A stretch of DNA of 64,000 nt from an uncultured Pelagibacteraceae bacterium (GCA_902578775.1 CACHEF010000001.1:62001-126000), one strand, 5' to 3'. Positions 49,328 through 60,630 are shown, counted from the stretch's first letter. Notes: a model not told the origin generated them from the sequence alone. A program made the numbers and translations.

Positions 49328-49954
49328 ATGGCACTTAAAGATGTTGGTAATAAAGTTCCTATATATAAACTTAAGACTACTGATGAAGTTATGAAATATT
49401 ATGATGAGTGGGGTGAAAAAGATAAATATAATAAAGATATGGTTGAGTGGAATTATACAGGACCACAAGAAACTGTAGATGTTTTTAGAAGATATACTGA
49501 AAATAAAGAAATGCTCATATTTGATGCAGGATGTGGCACAGGCTTAGTAGGATTACAATTAAAAAAATTTGGTTTTAAATATTTTCACGGAGCCGATCTA
49601 TCACAAAAATTACTTGATACAGTTCCAAAACAACTTTATCAAAAACTAATAAAATTTGACTTAAATAAACCTATTGATATTAAAGATAATTTTTATGATG
49701 CAACAATGTGTGTTGGAACTTTTACTTTTGGACATGTAAAACCACAAGCTCTAGATGAATTCGTTCGAGTAACAAAAAAAAATGGATTGATTTGTTTTAC
49801 AATCAACGAAGGTATCTATAAAGATTATGGTTTTGATAAAAAAATCGAAAATTTAAAACAAAATAATAAATGGGAAGAATTAGAGTTTTTTAAATCAGAT
49901 TATATTGCCAGCAAAGATGTAAATGCTTGGCTTGGATTATATCGAGTAAAATAA
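49328..49954 (+). CDS. SAM-dependent methyltransferase
   Basis: MLIFDAGCGTGLVGLQLKKFGFKYFHGADLSQKLLD. Confidence 0.87.
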   Translation: MALKDVGNKVPIYKLKTTDEVMKYYDEWGEKDKYNKDMVEWNYTGPQETVDVFRRYTENKEMLIFDAGCGTGLVGLQLKKFGFKYFHGADLSQKLLDTVPKQLYQKLIKFDLNKPIDIKDNFYDATMCVGTFTFGHVKPQALDEFVRVTKKNGLICFTINEGIYKDYGFDKKIENLKQNNKWEELEFFKSDYIASKDVNAWLGLYRVK

Positions 49955-50361
49955 TGAAGATTATATTAATAATGGGATTACCTGGATCTGGCAAAACAAC
50001 TTTAGCTAATGAATTAGCTCCAATGTTAAATGCAAAACGATTAAATGCAGATGAAGTAAGAAAAGAAGCTAATGATTGGGATTTTTCAGAGGAGGGAAGA
50101 AAAAGGCAAGCTAAAAGAATGGCAGACTTTGCTTTAAAGATGAAAGAAGATGGAAGTTACGTTGTTGCGGATTTTATTTGTCCAACACCTGAAGCAAGAA
50201 GTTTATTTCCAGCTGATTATATTATTTGGGTTGATACCATTAAAGAAGGTAGATTTGATGATACCAATAAAATGTTTGTTAAACCAGATAAGTATAACTT
50301 TCATGTTACTACTCAAGATGCTAAGAACTGGGCACCTAAAATATTAAAAGAGATAAATTAA
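49954..50361 (+). CDS. P-loop kinase, APS-kinase-like / AAA_33
   Basis: MGLPGSGKTTLANELAPMLNAKRLNADEVRKEANDWDFSEEGR; start at 49954 overlaps upstream stop. Confidence 0.82.
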   Translation: MKIILIMGLPGSGKTTLANELAPMLNAKRLNADEVRKEANDWDFSEEGRKRQAKRMADFALKMKEDGSYVVADFICPTPEARSLFPADYIIWVDTIKEGRFDDTNKMFVKPDKYNFHVTTQDAKNWAPKILKEIN

Positions 50362-50735
50362 TGGCTTACGAGTGGGACAATAAAAAACCAACAGCACAAA
50401 TGTTAGGAAGATGGCAACCATTTCATGATGGTCATTATACTTTATTTAAAGAAATAATAAAAAAAACAGGTCAAGTTTGTATTCAAATAAGAGATGTTCA
50501 GGGAGTAGACGATAATCCTTTTGACTTTGATACGGTAAAAAAAAATATTGAAGACAGACTAAATCCAGAATTCGAAGGAAGATTTAAAATAATTTTAGTA
50601 CCTAATATTACCAATATTTGTTATGGCAGAGGTGTTGGATATAAAATTGAGGAAATAGTATTACCTGAAGAAATACAGAAAATTTCAGCCACTAAAATTA
50701 GAGCTAAGATGAGAGAAGAAGGAAAGCTAAAATAG
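50361..50735 (+). CDS. HxGH nucleotidyltransferase-superfamily protein
   Basis: MLGRWQPFHDGHYTLFKEIIKKTGQ and C-terminal ISATKIRAKM. Confidence 0.82.
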   Translation: MAYEWDNKKPTAQMLGRWQPFHDGHYTLFKEIIKKTGQVCIQIRDVQGVDDNPFDFDTVKKNIEDRLNPEFEGRFKIILVPNITNICYGRGVGYKIEEIVLPEEIQKISATKIRAKMREEGKLK

Positions 50736-50742
50736 AATTTTA

Positions 50743-51516
50743 ATGAATATAAAAGTTAAAAATTTATCTAGCGGAATTTCTACTATCATAATCAATGAGC
50801 CCAAAACATATAACTCGTTATCATTTAAAAATTTAAGCGATTTAATCAAAGTATTTAAAAAACTTGATAAAGACAAAAAAACAAAAGTAATTATTCTTGA
50901 AGGATCTGGCAAAGGTTTTAGTGCCGGACATAATCTTAAAGAAGTAAAAAATTTAAAAGTTAGAAATAAATATCAAAAGCTATTTAATTTATGTTCAAAA
51001 TTAATGCTTCAAATTGTTGAGGGAAAAAAACCAGTTATAGCTAAAGTTCATGGAGCAGCATACGCAGCTGGATGCCAATTAGTTGCAAGTTGTGATTTGG
51101 CATTTAGTACAAAAGAAGCTTTGTTTGCTACTCCGGGAGTAAATATTGGATTATTTTGTAGTACACCGATGGTTGCCGTTAGTAGAAAAATAAATAGAAA
51201 ACCTATGATGAAAATGTTGTTAACAGGAGAACCAATCAAAGCAAACTATGCAAAAGAAATTGGATTAATTAATGATTGCTTTTCAAAGTCTAAATTAAAT
51301 AATGAAGTTATTAAAGTAGCAAAAAAAATAGCATCAAAATCCAATCTTACAATTAAAATTGGTAAACAAACTTTTTACAAACAATTAGAAATGCCGTTAA
51401 GAAAAGCATATGCTTATACCAGCAAGATGATGACACTCAATATGATGGCAATGGATGCAAAAGAGGGAATTTCTGCATTTTTAGAAAAAAGAAAACCAAA
51501 ATGGAAAAATAAATGA
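50743..51516 (+). CDS. enoyl-CoA hydratase/isomerase family protein
   Basis: GSGKGFSAGHNLKEV; KVHGAAYAAGCQLVASCDLAF. Confidence 0.9.
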   Translation: MNIKVKNLSSGISTIIINEPKTYNSLSFKNLSDLIKVFKKLDKDKKTKVIILEGSGKGFSAGHNLKEVKNLKVRNKYQKLFNLCSKLMLQIVEGKKPVIAKVHGAAYAAGCQLVASCDLAFSTKEALFATPGVNIGLFCSTPMVAVSRKINRKPMMKMLLTGEPIKANYAKEIGLINDCFSKSKLNNEVIKVAKKIASKSNLTIKIGKQTFYKQLEMPLRKAYAYTSKMMTLNMMAMDAKEGISAFLEKRKPKWKNK

Positions 51517-51704
51517 AAATTAAGAATATCTTAATTATAATTTTTGTTTTTGTTGGACTTTATGTAGTTTTAAACTTTAGAGATCATAACTTTAAAAGAG
51601 CTGTAGATGCTTGTGTTGCAGGCAGTCAAAAATTGGAAAAACCAATGACCATTGAAGAAGCTAAAAAATTCTGTAAAGAAAAAATTTTAACAAAAAATAA
51701 ATAA
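51513..51704 (+). CDS. small single-TM hypothetical protein
   Basis: Start overlaps upstream stop; IKNILIIIFVFVGLYVVLNF. Confidence 0.6.
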   Translation: MKIKNILIIIFVFVGLYVVLNFRDHNFKRAVDACVAGSQKLEKPMTIEEAKKFCKEKILTKNK

Positions 51705-51709
51705 TCAAT

Positions 51710-52144
51710 ATGAGTGAAATTAAAGAGATTCTCTCAAAATTCAAATCTATTGCTATGGTCGGTGTTAGTAAAGATCCTAAAAAAACATCAACTATAGTTA
51801 TGAAGTATATGCAGGATTATGGATTTAAAATTTATCCTGTAAATCCTTCTGCAGAAGGAGAAACAATTTTGGGTGAGAAGGTTTATGCAAAAATTACAGA
51901 TATAAATGAGTCTGTAGATATAGTTGATGTATTTAGACCATCTAAGGAGGTTTACGAAATTGCAAAAGACTCAGTGAAAATTGGTGCAAAAGTTCTTTGG
52001 CTCCAACTAGGTATTCGTGATGAAAATTCAAAAAAATTAATTGAGGATAATAAAATGCAGTATATTCAAAACAAGTGTACTAAAATGGAATATCAGAAAC
52101 ACTTTTTAAAAATCAGACAAGCGTTCCCAGCTCTAAGTGACTAA
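51710..52144 (+). CDS. CoA-binding-domain protein (YccU-like)
   Basis: FKSIAMVGVSKDPKKTSTIVMKYMQDYGFKIYPVNPSAEG. Confidence 0.88.
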   Translation: MSEIKEILSKFKSIAMVGVSKDPKKTSTIVMKYMQDYGFKIYPVNPSAEGETILGEKVYAKITDINESVDIVDVFRPSKEVYEIAKDSVKIGAKVLWLQLGIRDENSKKLIEDNKMQYIQNKCTKMEYQKHFLKIRQAFPALSD

Positions 52145-53755
52145 ATGAATAAAATAATCAAATTTTTAGACAATACTTTTTTAGATTTGGGACGCCAATT
52201 TAAGTGGACTTATTTACCGCCATTAATGGTTTATGTGGCAGCTGGAATTTCTGGATTAACTGGAATTGTTGGAGCATTTTTTGTTAAAGATTATTTAAAT
52301 TTATCAGCAGCTTTCCTAGCAGGATTAGGTTTTTGGGCAGGAATCCCTTGGGCGTTAAAAATGCCATTAGGTCATTTAGTTGATCTTATTTGGGAACGAA
52401 AAAATTATATGGTTTACTTTGGAGCATCATTAATAGCTCTTAGTTTATTAATTATGTATGGGCTTATTATTCATACTGAAGACATGGCTCAAATTTTTTC
52501 AGTAGAAACTTGGTTCGTTATTAGTGTTATCTTAGCTCCTGTTGGTTATGTAGTTCAAGATGTAGTTGCAGACGCAATGACAGTAGAAGCTGTTCCTTTA
52601 ATTGATGAGTCAGGAAATTTTTATTCTAAAGATCAAATAAAAATAATGCATACGACAATGCAAACCCTTGGAAGGTTTGCAATTATTGGTGGAACAGTTC
52701 TTGTTGCATTAGTTAACGTAATTTTGTTTAGAGATGTAGAGAGTTTGGAACAGACTGCTAAGATTAATTTGTATGGAACTATTTATATTTATGCTCTTGT
52801 AATACCTTTAGTATCTATTCTAGGTGTAATTCTAGCTAATTTTTTAAGACAAAAAAAAATACAAACTTTAAAATCTAAAGGTCTAGAATTTAAAGAAGAA
52901 AGAGGCAATGAGAAAACAAAAATAAATTGGTGGATACTAGGAGGGAGTTTAGTTTTTGTTATTTTCACATTGTCTATTGGATCCTTTAACATACCTTTTG
53001 CTCAAGAAATTGTATTTCTTGGTTCAGTAATAATTATTTTGTTTTTAATGTTTAAGCTAATTAAGGAGTTACCTCAGGAATTAAGATTTACTATTGTAGG
53101 TACAGCAGTTATTATTTTTATATTTAGAGCCATGCCCGGACCTGGACCAGGATTAACATGGTTTGAAATTGATGAACTCGGATTTAACGAACAATTTTTT
53201 TCTATATTATCTTTACTGGCATCAATTCTAACATTAGCAGGTATTGTTTTGTTAAGACCATTTATGGCAAACAATTCAATTGCCAAAATTATTGTTATCT
53301 TAAGTATTGCAGGAGCAATTTTGTTCTTACCAAGTGTTGGAATGTATTATGGTTTTCATAAGTGGACAGCATCCTTAACAGGTGGAGTGGTTGATGCTAA
53401 GTTTATTGCATTAATTAATACTGCTCTTGAATCACCTTTGGGACAAGTCTCTATGATTCCACTTTTGGCATGGATAGCAAAAAATGCTCCATCACACTTA
53501 AAAGCAACTTTTTTTGCAGTTTTTGCATCTTTTACAAATCTTGCTTTATCAGCAAGCGCACTAGGAACTAAGTATTTAAATCAAATCTATACTGTTACAA
53601 GAGAAGTAAAAGATAAAGTTTCAGGTGAAATTCAAACTACTGCAGATTATTCTGAGCTTGGGATTTTATTAATTGTTGTGACACTTTTGACATTAATTCT
53701 TCCAATATTATTTGTAATTATTATCAATAATAGTAAATACAAAACATCTGAGTAA
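52145..53755 (+). CDS. MFS-type transporter
   Basis: About 12 TM segments, 536 aa. Confidence 0.75.
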   Translation: MNKIIKFLDNTFLDLGRQFKWTYLPPLMVYVAAGISGLTGIVGAFFVKDYLNLSAAFLAGLGFWAGIPWALKMPLGHLVDLIWERKNYMVYFGASLIALSLLIMYGLIIHTEDMAQIFSVETWFVISVILAPVGYVVQDVVADAMTVEAVPLIDESGNFYSKDQIKIMHTTMQTLGRFAIIGGTVLVALVNVILFRDVESLEQTAKINLYGTIYIYALVIPLVSILGVILANFLRQKKIQTLKSKGLEFKEERGNEKTKINWWILGGSLVFVIFTLSIGSFNIPFAQEIVFLGSVIIILFLMFKLIKELPQELRFTIVGTAVIIFIFRAMPGPGPGLTWFEIDELGFNEQFFSILSLLASILTLAGIVLLRPFMANNSIAKIIVILSIAGAILFLPSVGMYYGFHKWTASLTGGVVDAKFIALINTALESPLGQVSMIPLLAWIAKNAPSHLKATFFAVFASFTNLALSASALGTKYLNQIYTVTREVKDKVSGEIQTTADYSELGILLIVVTLLTLILPILFVIIINNSKYKTSE

Positions 53756-53766
53756 TTATTTATAAA

Positions 53767-54228
53767 ATGAAAACTATCTTTAAAACATTAATTCTACTTT
53801 TGATTTTGACATCTCTGTCAAACGCTGACCTATTAATTCCAAATAGTAATATTAAACCAAAAGAAGTAATAAAGATTCAACTTAGTGGGCTTCAAAAAAA
53901 TGACTCTAAATTTAAAGATAGTGGAATTGAACAAACTTGGAATTTTGCTCACCCAAATAACAAGAGAGTAACAGGACCATTAAGCAATTTTAAGATGATG
54001 TTGAAAAGTGACTCCTATGGAATGATGATTAATCACTTAAACCATACAATTACTGAGCTTGGAAGTAGTGACAAATGGGCACAATTTGAAGTAATTATTC
54101 TTGATAAAAACAAGATTTATCACAAGTTTAATTGGCAAGTTGAAAAGTATACATTAGAGGGAACTTTAAAAGACTGTTGGTTAACTACAATGGTATCTAG
54201 TCCGATCCCTCTTGGAAGCTCAATTTGA
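53767..54228 (+). CDS. secreted DUF4864-like protein
   Basis: Signal peptide; SGIEQTWNFAHPNNKRVTGPLSNFKMML. Confidence 0.7.
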   Translation: MKTIFKTLILLLILTSLSNADLLIPNSNIKPKEVIKIQLSGLQKNDSKFKDSGIEQTWNFAHPNNKRVTGPLSNFKMMLKSDSYGMMINHLNHTITELGSSDKWAQFEVIILDKNKIYHKFNWQVEKYTLEGTLKDCWLTTMVSSPIPLGSSI

Positions 54229-54285
54229 TTATCCACAGATACATTTTTGTTTCGTAACAATTAAAAATTTAGTAGGAATCGCTGA

Positions 54286-56718
54286 ATGAAAACAAAAACT
54301 AAAGTTGTAGTAGTTGGTGGAGGAGTTGTAGGTGTTAGTGCTCTTTATCATTTAGCAAAAAAAGGTTGGTCCGACGTTGTTCTTATTGAAAGAAAAGAGT
54401 TAACCTCAGGATCTACTTGGCACGCCGCTGGTTTATTGCCTTTGTTTAATATGAGTTATTCTGTAGGACAACTACATAAATATGCAGTTAATCTTTATAA
54501 AACATTGGAGGAAGAAACTGGAAAAAATGTTGGCTTTAGCGTTGTTTCTAATATTCGGTTAGCGAGCACCAAAGATAGAATGGATGAGTATCATCAATAT
54601 GCAGGTGTTGCTCGAACTATTGGAGTAGATGTAAAATTTTTGAAACCAAAGCAAGTAAAAGAAATTTGGCCGTTATGTCATACAGATGATTTAGTTGGTG
54701 CAATACAACATCCAGAGGATGGATATATTCAACCAGCAGATTTAACACAAGCTTTAGCAACAGGTGCTAGGAATAGGGGAGCTGAAATTTATAGAAACAC
54801 AACTGTTTTATCAATGAGACAAACTAAAGATGGATGGGTTGTTGAAACTGATAAAGGATCAATTGAGTGTGAACATGTTATTTCTTGTTCCGGAAATTTT
54901 GCAAGACAAACAGGTGAAATGGTGGGATTAGATATTCCAGTAATTCCTGTAGAGCATCAATACATTGTTACGGAGCCTCATCCTGCAATTCAAAAAAGAA
55001 AAAAAGACGGATTACCAGAAATGGGAGTCTTAAGAGATAGTGATAGTAGATGGTATATGAGAGAAGAAGCTGGAGGATTAATTTTAGGTCCTTATGAAGA
55101 TGGCGCACCAGCATGTTATGTTGAGGGTCCGTCAAAAAATTCTGAATATGAATTATTTCAAGAAGACTTAGACCGATTAGCTCCACATATAGAAGGAGCA
55201 ATTCATAGAGTTCCTGCATTTGGAGAAGTTGGAGTAAAGAAAGTTTATAACGGCGCAATATGTTATACTCCTGATGGAAATCCAATTGTTGGACCTGCGT
55301 GGGGACTTAAAAATTTTTGGATTAATGAAGGACATAGTTTTGGAATTACAGCAGCAGGTGGTGCTGGATGGCAATTAGCAGAGTGGATTATTGATGGTGA
55401 ACCAACGATTGACATGTTAGGAGTCGAACCAAGACGCTATGGAAACTATGCAACTAAATCTTATTTGAAAGCAAAAAATGAGGAAGCTTACAGCCATGTA
55501 TTTATAGTTCACTATCCAGATGAAGAGAGACCAGCAGCCAGACCACTTAGAACAGCTCCTTGTTATGAAAGAATGAAAAATTTAGGTGCTGTATTTGGTC
55601 AGAAGTTTGGATGGGAAAGACCAAATTTTTTTGCGACAGATGGAATGGAACAAAAAGATGACTGGTCATTTAGAAGATCAAAATGGTTTGATGCAATTAA
55701 AAGAGAATGTCAAAATGTAAAAGAAAATGTAGGCCTTTTGGACATGACTGCATTTGCAAAATGTAGAATTAGGGGGCCTAAAGCTGAGGAATTTTTAGAT
55801 TATCTAGTTGCAAATAAACTTCCTAAAAAAATTGGAAGAATTAATTTATGTCACGCTTTAAATACTAAAGGAGGAGTACATTCTGAGTTTACAATAATGA
55901 AAGAAGCAGAGAATAGTTACTATTTAGTTTCTGCTGGAGCAAATTTAAGATTAGATCATGACTGGATTCAAAAATGGATGCCAGATGATGGATCAGTAAT
56001 ATTTGAAGATTTAACAAACAGCACAGGAGTTCTAGTCGTAGCAGGCCCTAAAGCTAGACAATTAATGCAAAAGGTTTCAACAGATGATTTTTCTAATGAG
56101 AATTTTAAATGGCTGACTGCTAAAAATGTTAATGTTGGATATGCTCCAGTAAATGCGATGAGAGTAAACTTTGTGGGTGAGCTTGGTTGGGAACTGCATC
56201 ATCCAATTGAATATCAAAATCATATTTTTGATAAATTAATGGAAGCGGGAAAAGATTTAGGAATTAAACCTTTCGGAATTAGGGCTATGAATAGTTTAAG
56301 AGTTGAAAAATCTTACAAACTAGTTGGTACAGAACTATCAATTGAATATTCACCATATGAGTCTGGTCTTGATAGATTTGTTCATCCAAATAAAGGAAAT
56401 TTTATTGGTTTAGAGGCACTTAATAAATGGAGAGAAAAAGGTTTTGACAATAAATTAGTCACTTTAGAGGTTCATAATACTAAGGACGCAGATGTACTTG
56501 GAAATAACCCAATTTTTAAAGACGGAAAAGTCGTTGGAAGAGCAACGGGTGGAGAATTTGGATTTAGATTAGATAAATCAATAGCTCTTGCAATGGTTAA
56601 ACCTGATTGTTCAAATGTGGGCGACAAATTACAAGTTGATATATTAGGCGAAATGTACGACGCTACTGTTTTAGATGAAAGTCCATACGATTCAGAAAAT
56701 AATTTATTGAGAGCTTAA
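54286..56718 (+). CDS. dimethylglycine dehydrogenase-like (DAO + GcvT fusion)
   Basis: [46 protein letters not shown]; GcvT-like C-terminal half; followed by etfBA/ETF-QO. Confidence 0.83.
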   Translation: MKTKTKVVVVGGGVVGVSALYHLAKKGWSDVVLIERKELTSGSTWHAAGLLPLFNMSYSVGQLHKYAVNLYKTLEEETGKNVGFSVVSNIRLASTKDRMDEYHQYAGVARTIGVDVKFLKPKQVKEIWPLCHTDDLVGAIQHPEDGYIQPADLTQALATGARNRGAEIYRNTTVLSMRQTKDGWVVETDKGSIECEHVISCSGNFARQTGEMVGLDIPVIPVEHQYIVTEPHPAIQKRKKDGLPEMGVLRDSDSRWYMREEAGGLILGPYEDGAPACYVEGPSKNSEYELFQEDLDRLAPHIEGAIHRVPAFGEVGVKKVYNGAICYTPDGNPIVGPAWGLKNFWINEGHSFGITAAGGAGWQLAEWIIDGEPTIDMLGVEPRRYGNYATKSYLKAKNEEAYSHVFIVHYPDEERPAARPLRTAPCYERMKNLGAVFGQKFGWERPNFFATDGMEQKDDWSFRRSKWFDAIKRECQNVKENVGLLDMTAFAKCRIRGPKAEEFLDYLVANKLPKKIGRINLCHALNTKGGVHSEFTIMKEAENSYYLVSAGANLRLDHDWIQKWMPDDGSVIFEDLTNSTGVLVVAGPKARQLMQKVSTDDFSNENFKWLTAKNVNVGYAPVNAMRVNFVGELGWELHHPIEYQNHIFDKLMEAGKDLGIKPFGIRAMNSLRVEKSYKLVGTELSIEYSPYESGLDRFVHPNKGNFIGLEALNKWREKGFDNKLVTLEVHNTKDADVLGNNPIFKDGKVVGRATGGEFGFRLDKSIALAMVKPDCSNVGDKLQVDILGEMYDATVLDESPYDSENNLLRA

Positions 56719-57467
56719 TGAAAATTTTAGTAGCTGTAAAAAGGGTTATTGATTACAACGTTCAAATCAGAGTTAAAGAAGATGGCAGTGGTGTAATTAC
56801 TGATAATGTTAAAATGTCAACGAATCCTCCTGACGATAATGCGATTGAAGAGGCAGTAAAAATTAAAGAAGCAGGTAAAGCAACCGAGATAGTTGCAATA
56901 ACTGTTGGAGAAGAAAAAGCGCAAGAGACAGTTAGGAAAGCTTTAGCTGTTGGTGCGGATAGGGGAATACATGTAAAAGCAGAAGGTACCCTTGAGCCAC
57001 TAGCTGTTTCAAAAATTTTACAAAAAGTAGTTGATAAAGAAAAACCAGATTTGGTATTCATGGGCAAACAAGCAATTGATGATGATTGCAATCAAACAGG
57101 TCAAATGTTGAGTGCTTTATTAAATTGGCCACAAGCAACATTTGCTTCAAAGATTGACGTTAAAGATAATAAATTAGAAGTTACTAGAGAAATAGACGAA
57201 GGGCTTGAGACAATTGAAATAAATGTTCCAGCTATTGTAACATGTGATCTTAGGTTAAATGAACCAAGATATGCATCATTACCAAACATTATGAAGGCAA
57301 AGAAAAAACCTATAGAAGAAATTAATGCATCTGATTTAGGTGTAGATGTATCTCCAAGATTACAACAATTAAAAGTAGAGGAGCCTCCTAAAAGAAAAGC
57401 AGGTATAAAAGTAGCTAATGTTGCTGAATTAGTACAAAAATTAAAAAATGAAGCAAAGGTAATATAA
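56718..57467 (+). CDS. etfB: electron transfer flavoprotein beta subunit
   Basis: [48 protein letters not shown]. Confidence 0.96.
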   Translation: MKILVAVKRVIDYNVQIRVKEDGSGVITDNVKMSTNPPDDNAIEEAVKIKEAGKATEIVAITVGEEKAQETVRKALAVGADRGIHVKAEGTLEPLAVSKILQKVVDKEKPDLVFMGKQAIDDDCNQTGQMLSALLNWPQATFASKIDVKDNKLEVTREIDEGLETIEINVPAIVTCDLRLNEPRYASLPNIMKAKKKPIEEINASDLGVDVSPRLQQLKVEEPPKRKAGIKVANVAELVQKLKNEAKVI

Positions 57468-58420
57468 TGTCAGTTTTACTTATAACAGAACACAATAATA
57501 AAGAATTAAGACCATTTACTTTAAATGCCGCTACAGCAGCATCACAAATTGACTCAGATGTCCACGCAGTGATTATTGGTCAAAATTGTTCGGAAGCTGC
57601 AAAAAAATTATCTGAACTTCCAGTTGTAAAAAAAGTATTAAGTATTGAAGCAGCTCATTATGAAAACTTCACTGCTGAAAACTTTGCTCCAGTAATTGTT
57701 AAGCTTGCAGAAAATTATTCTCATATAGTTTGTTCAGCAAATACATTCGGAAAAAATTTAATGCCAAGAATTGCTGCTCATCTTGATACTTCACAGGTAA
57801 GTGACATTATTAAGGTAATATCACCAGACACATTTTTGAGACCAATTTATGCTGGAAATGCTTTTGCAACAATTAAGAGTAATGATTTAAAAAAATGTGT
57901 AACAATAAGACCCACTTCTTTCGATCCATGTGAAAGTACTGGTGGATCAGCTCCAATTGAAAATGTAGAAGCTAGTGAGGAATTTTCAAATACAAAATTT
58001 ATTAAACGAGAAGAAATAAAATCTGATCGACCAGAACTTGGAACTGCAAGAATTGTCGTATCAGGTGGAAGAGGAATGCAAAGTGGAGACAATTTTAAAT
58101 TAATAACTGAGATTGCTGATAAACTTGGTGCAGCAATTGGAGCATCAAGGGCAGCTGTGGACGCTGGATATATAAGTAACGATCATCAAGTTGGTCAAAC
58201 AGGAAAAGTGGTAGTACCCGATTTATACATTGCTATAGGAATTTCAGGAGCAATTCAGCATTTAGCGGGGATGAAAGAAAGTAAAGTTATCGTTGCTATC
58301 AATAAGGACGGAGAAGCACCAATTTTTAGTGTTGCCGATTACGGTTTGGAAGCAGATTTATTTGAGGCCATACCTCAATTCATGGAAGAATTGAACAAAT
58401 TAAACACTATACAAAAATAA
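57467..58420 (+). CDS. etfA: electron transfer flavoprotein alpha subunit
   Basis: [45 protein letters not shown]. Confidence 0.96.
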   Translation: MSVLLITEHNNKELRPFTLNAATAASQIDSDVHAVIIGQNCSEAAKKLSELPVVKKVLSIEAAHYENFTAENFAPVIVKLAENYSHIVCSANTFGKNLMPRIAAHLDTSQVSDIIKVISPDTFLRPIYAGNAFATIKSNDLKKCVTIRPTSFDPCESTGGSAPIENVEASEEFSNTKFIKREEIKSDRPELGTARIVVSGGRGMQSGDNFKLITEIADKLGAAIGASRAAVDAGYISNDHQVGQTGKVVVPDLYIAIGISGAIQHLAGMKESKVIVAINKDGEAPIFSVADYGLEADLFEAIPQFMEELNKLNTIQK

Positions 58421-58443
58421 TCGTTAAAGTTAAAAACTAGGTT

Positions 58444-60063
58444 ATGTCAAGAGAATCAATGGAATATGATGTTGTTATCGTAGGGGGAGGTCCCTCAGGT
58501 TTATCAACAGCGATAAAGTTAAAACAATTAGATGCGAATTTAAATGTTTGCTTATTAGAAAAAGCTTCAGAAATTGGAGCTCATATTTTAAGTGGCAATG
58601 TATTTGAAACACGTGCTTTAGATGAATTACTGCCTAATTGGAGAGAATTAAATTCTCCAATTAAAACTAAAGTAACTAAAGAAAAATTTTTATTTCTTGG
58701 AAAAACAAAATCCTTAAGTTGGCCAACTTGGTTACTTCCAGCTGTTCAAAAAAATCATAATAATTATATTATCAGTCTTGCTAATTTATGTAGATGGCTT
58801 GCCGAACAAGCTGAGGCTGTCGGTGTTGAAATTTTTCCAGGATTTCCAGCAAATGAAATTTTATACAATAAAGATGGATCTGTTAAGGGTGTGGCTACTC
58901 AAGATATGGGAATAGATAAGGAGGGAAATAAAAAAGATAGTTTCGAACCTGGCATAGAACTTTTAGGTAAAGTAACTGTTTTTGCAGAAGGATGCAGAGG
59001 ACATTTAGGAAAACAATTAATTGAAAAATTTGAACTAAATAAAGGTAAAGATCCTCAACAATATGGAATAGGTTTTAAAGAAATTTGGGAAATAGAAGAT
59101 AAAAATCATGAGGAAGGTTTAGTCATGCATACAGCAGGATGGCCGCTAGATAACAATACTTATGGCGGAAGTTTTTTGTATCATGCAAATAATAAACAAG
59201 TTTTTTTAGGATATGTAATTGGTTTAGATTATAAAAATCCCCATTTATCTCCTTATGATGAATTTCAGAGATTTAAGACACATCCAGCTATTAAAAAAAT
59301 TATACAAGGTGGAAAAAGAATTTCTTACGGTGCAAGAGCTTTAATTGAGGGTGGATTTCAAAGTTTGCCAAAAATGTTTATGCCTGGAGCTTTACTAGTT
59401 GGTTGTGATGCTGGAACTTTGAATATGCCAAAAATTAAAGGTTCACACACAGCAATGAAAAGTGGAATAATTGCAGCTGAAACTATTAATGAACATTTAA
59501 AAGAAAACAAAAATTTATCAATATACGAAGATAAATTTAAAAATAGCTGGTTACACAAAGAGTTGTATGAAGCTAGAAATGTAAAACCTAGTTTCAGTTG
59601 GGGGTTGATTTTAGGAATAATTTTTACAGGAATAGATCAAATTTTATTTAGAGGAAAACTTCCTTTTACCCTAAAACATAAACATGCAGATCATGAAACA
59701 TTAAAACCAGCGAAACAAATGCCTAAGATAATTTATCCAAAATATGATAATATTTTCACTTTTGACAAAACTAGCTCAGTTTATCTTACAGGAACCAATC
59801 ATACAGATAATCAACCAGTTCACTTGAAACTTAAGGATCCTAATTTACCAATTAATTACACCTTAGAAAAGTTTGACGAACCTGCTCAAAGATATTGTCC
59901 TGCAGGTGTTTATGAAATTCAAAAAGATAATGACGTAAATAAATTTATAATAAATTCTCAAAACTGCATTCATTGTAAAACCTGTGATATCAAAGAACCA
60001 TCTCAAAATATAATATGGATAACACCAGAAGGAGGAGGTGGTCCTAAATATGGAAATATGTAG
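58444..60063 (+). CDS. electron transfer flavoprotein-ubiquinone oxidoreductase
   Basis: VVIVGGGPSGLSTAIKLKQL; CPAGVYEI; NCIHCKTCDIKEPSQNIIWITPEGGGGPKYGNM. Confidence 0.96.
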   Translation: MSRESMEYDVVIVGGGPSGLSTAIKLKQLDANLNVCLLEKASEIGAHILSGNVFETRALDELLPNWRELNSPIKTKVTKEKFLFLGKTKSLSWPTWLLPAVQKNHNNYIISLANLCRWLAEQAEAVGVEIFPGFPANEILYNKDGSVKGVATQDMGIDKEGNKKDSFEPGIELLGKVTVFAEGCRGHLGKQLIEKFELNKGKDPQQYGIGFKEIWEIEDKNHEEGLVMHTAGWPLDNNTYGGSFLYHANNKQVFLGYVIGLDYKNPHLSPYDEFQRFKTHPAIKKIIQGGKRISYGARALIEGGFQSLPKMFMPGALLVGCDAGTLNMPKIKGSHTAMKSGIIAAETINEHLKENKNLSIYEDKFKNSWLHKELYEARNVKPSFSWGLILGIIFTGIDQILFRGKLPFTLKHKHADHETLKPAKQMPKIIYPKYDNIFTFDKTSSVYLTGTNHTDNQPVHLKLKDPNLPINYTLEKFDEPAQRYCPAGVYEIQKDNDVNKFIINSQNCIHCKTCDIKEPSQNIIWITPEGGGGPKYGNM

Positions 60064-60231
60064 TTATTTATAAAAAAATTTAATTATAAAAGCAATTATT
60101 CCAATAATAATGATCCAAATAAAAATGTTATTAAAAAATACTTTTTTATTTTTATTAGCATAGATAAAGCCTGGCAAAAGTAGAACAAGCACTAAAACTA
60201 AATATACTACTGATAAAACATCATCATTCAT
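60064..60231 (-). CDS. 55-aa two-TM small protein (not in supplied track)
   Basis: MNDDVLSVVYLVLVLVLLLPGFIYANKNKKVFFNNIFIWIIIIGIIAFIIKFFYK; stop abuts the ETF-QO stop. Confidence 0.65.
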   Translation of the reverse strand: MNDDVLSVVYLVLVLVLLLPGFIYANKNKKVFFNNIFIWIIIIGIIAFIIKFFYK

Positions 60232-60240
60232 TTTAATCTC

Positions 60241-60615
60241 TTAAGAAAGATCAATTGCAAATTTTTTTAAAGTTTCAATAGGTAAGATTTTTAAAGTGTT
60301 TTGATGTGTACTCTTTAAATAAATAGGGCACCCTTTCCCTGCCTCAACTGCCTTAGCATACCAACTTGCACACACACACCAACCATCTCCTTCCTTTAAA
60401 CCTGGAAAACCAAACTCAGGATGAGGTGTAATTAAATCATTTCCAGATTCTTTACACCATTCTAAAAATTCATTCGTCACTTTTGCACATACAGTATGAA
60501 CTCCTTGATCATTTTCATCAGTATTACAACATCCATCACGATACCATCCAGTTAATGGATCAATTGAACATTGCTCTAGATCTTGACCAAGAACATTTTT
60601 TTGTTTTTTATTCAT
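60241..60615 (-). CDS. DUF2237-family protein
   Basis: NVLGQDLEQCSIDPLTGWYRDGCCNTDENDQGVHTVCAKVT; GDGWCVCASWY. Confidence 0.88.
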   Translation of the reverse strand: MNKKQKNVLGQDLEQCSIDPLTGWYRDGCCNTDENDQGVHTVCAKVTNEFLEWCKESGNDLITPHPEFGFPGLKEGDGWCVCASWYAKAVEAGKGCPIYLKSTHQNTLKILPIETLKKFAIDLS

Positions 60616-60630
60616 ATTAAATCTTATTAT

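Noticed and set aside
54229-54237. TTATCCACA, a perfect DnaA-box 9-mer
   Set aside because: About one such match is expected by chance in this window on both strands; no cluster or origin features nearby
56762-57091. 109-aa minus-strand ORF
   Set aside because: Antisense to etfB, a strongly conserved gene
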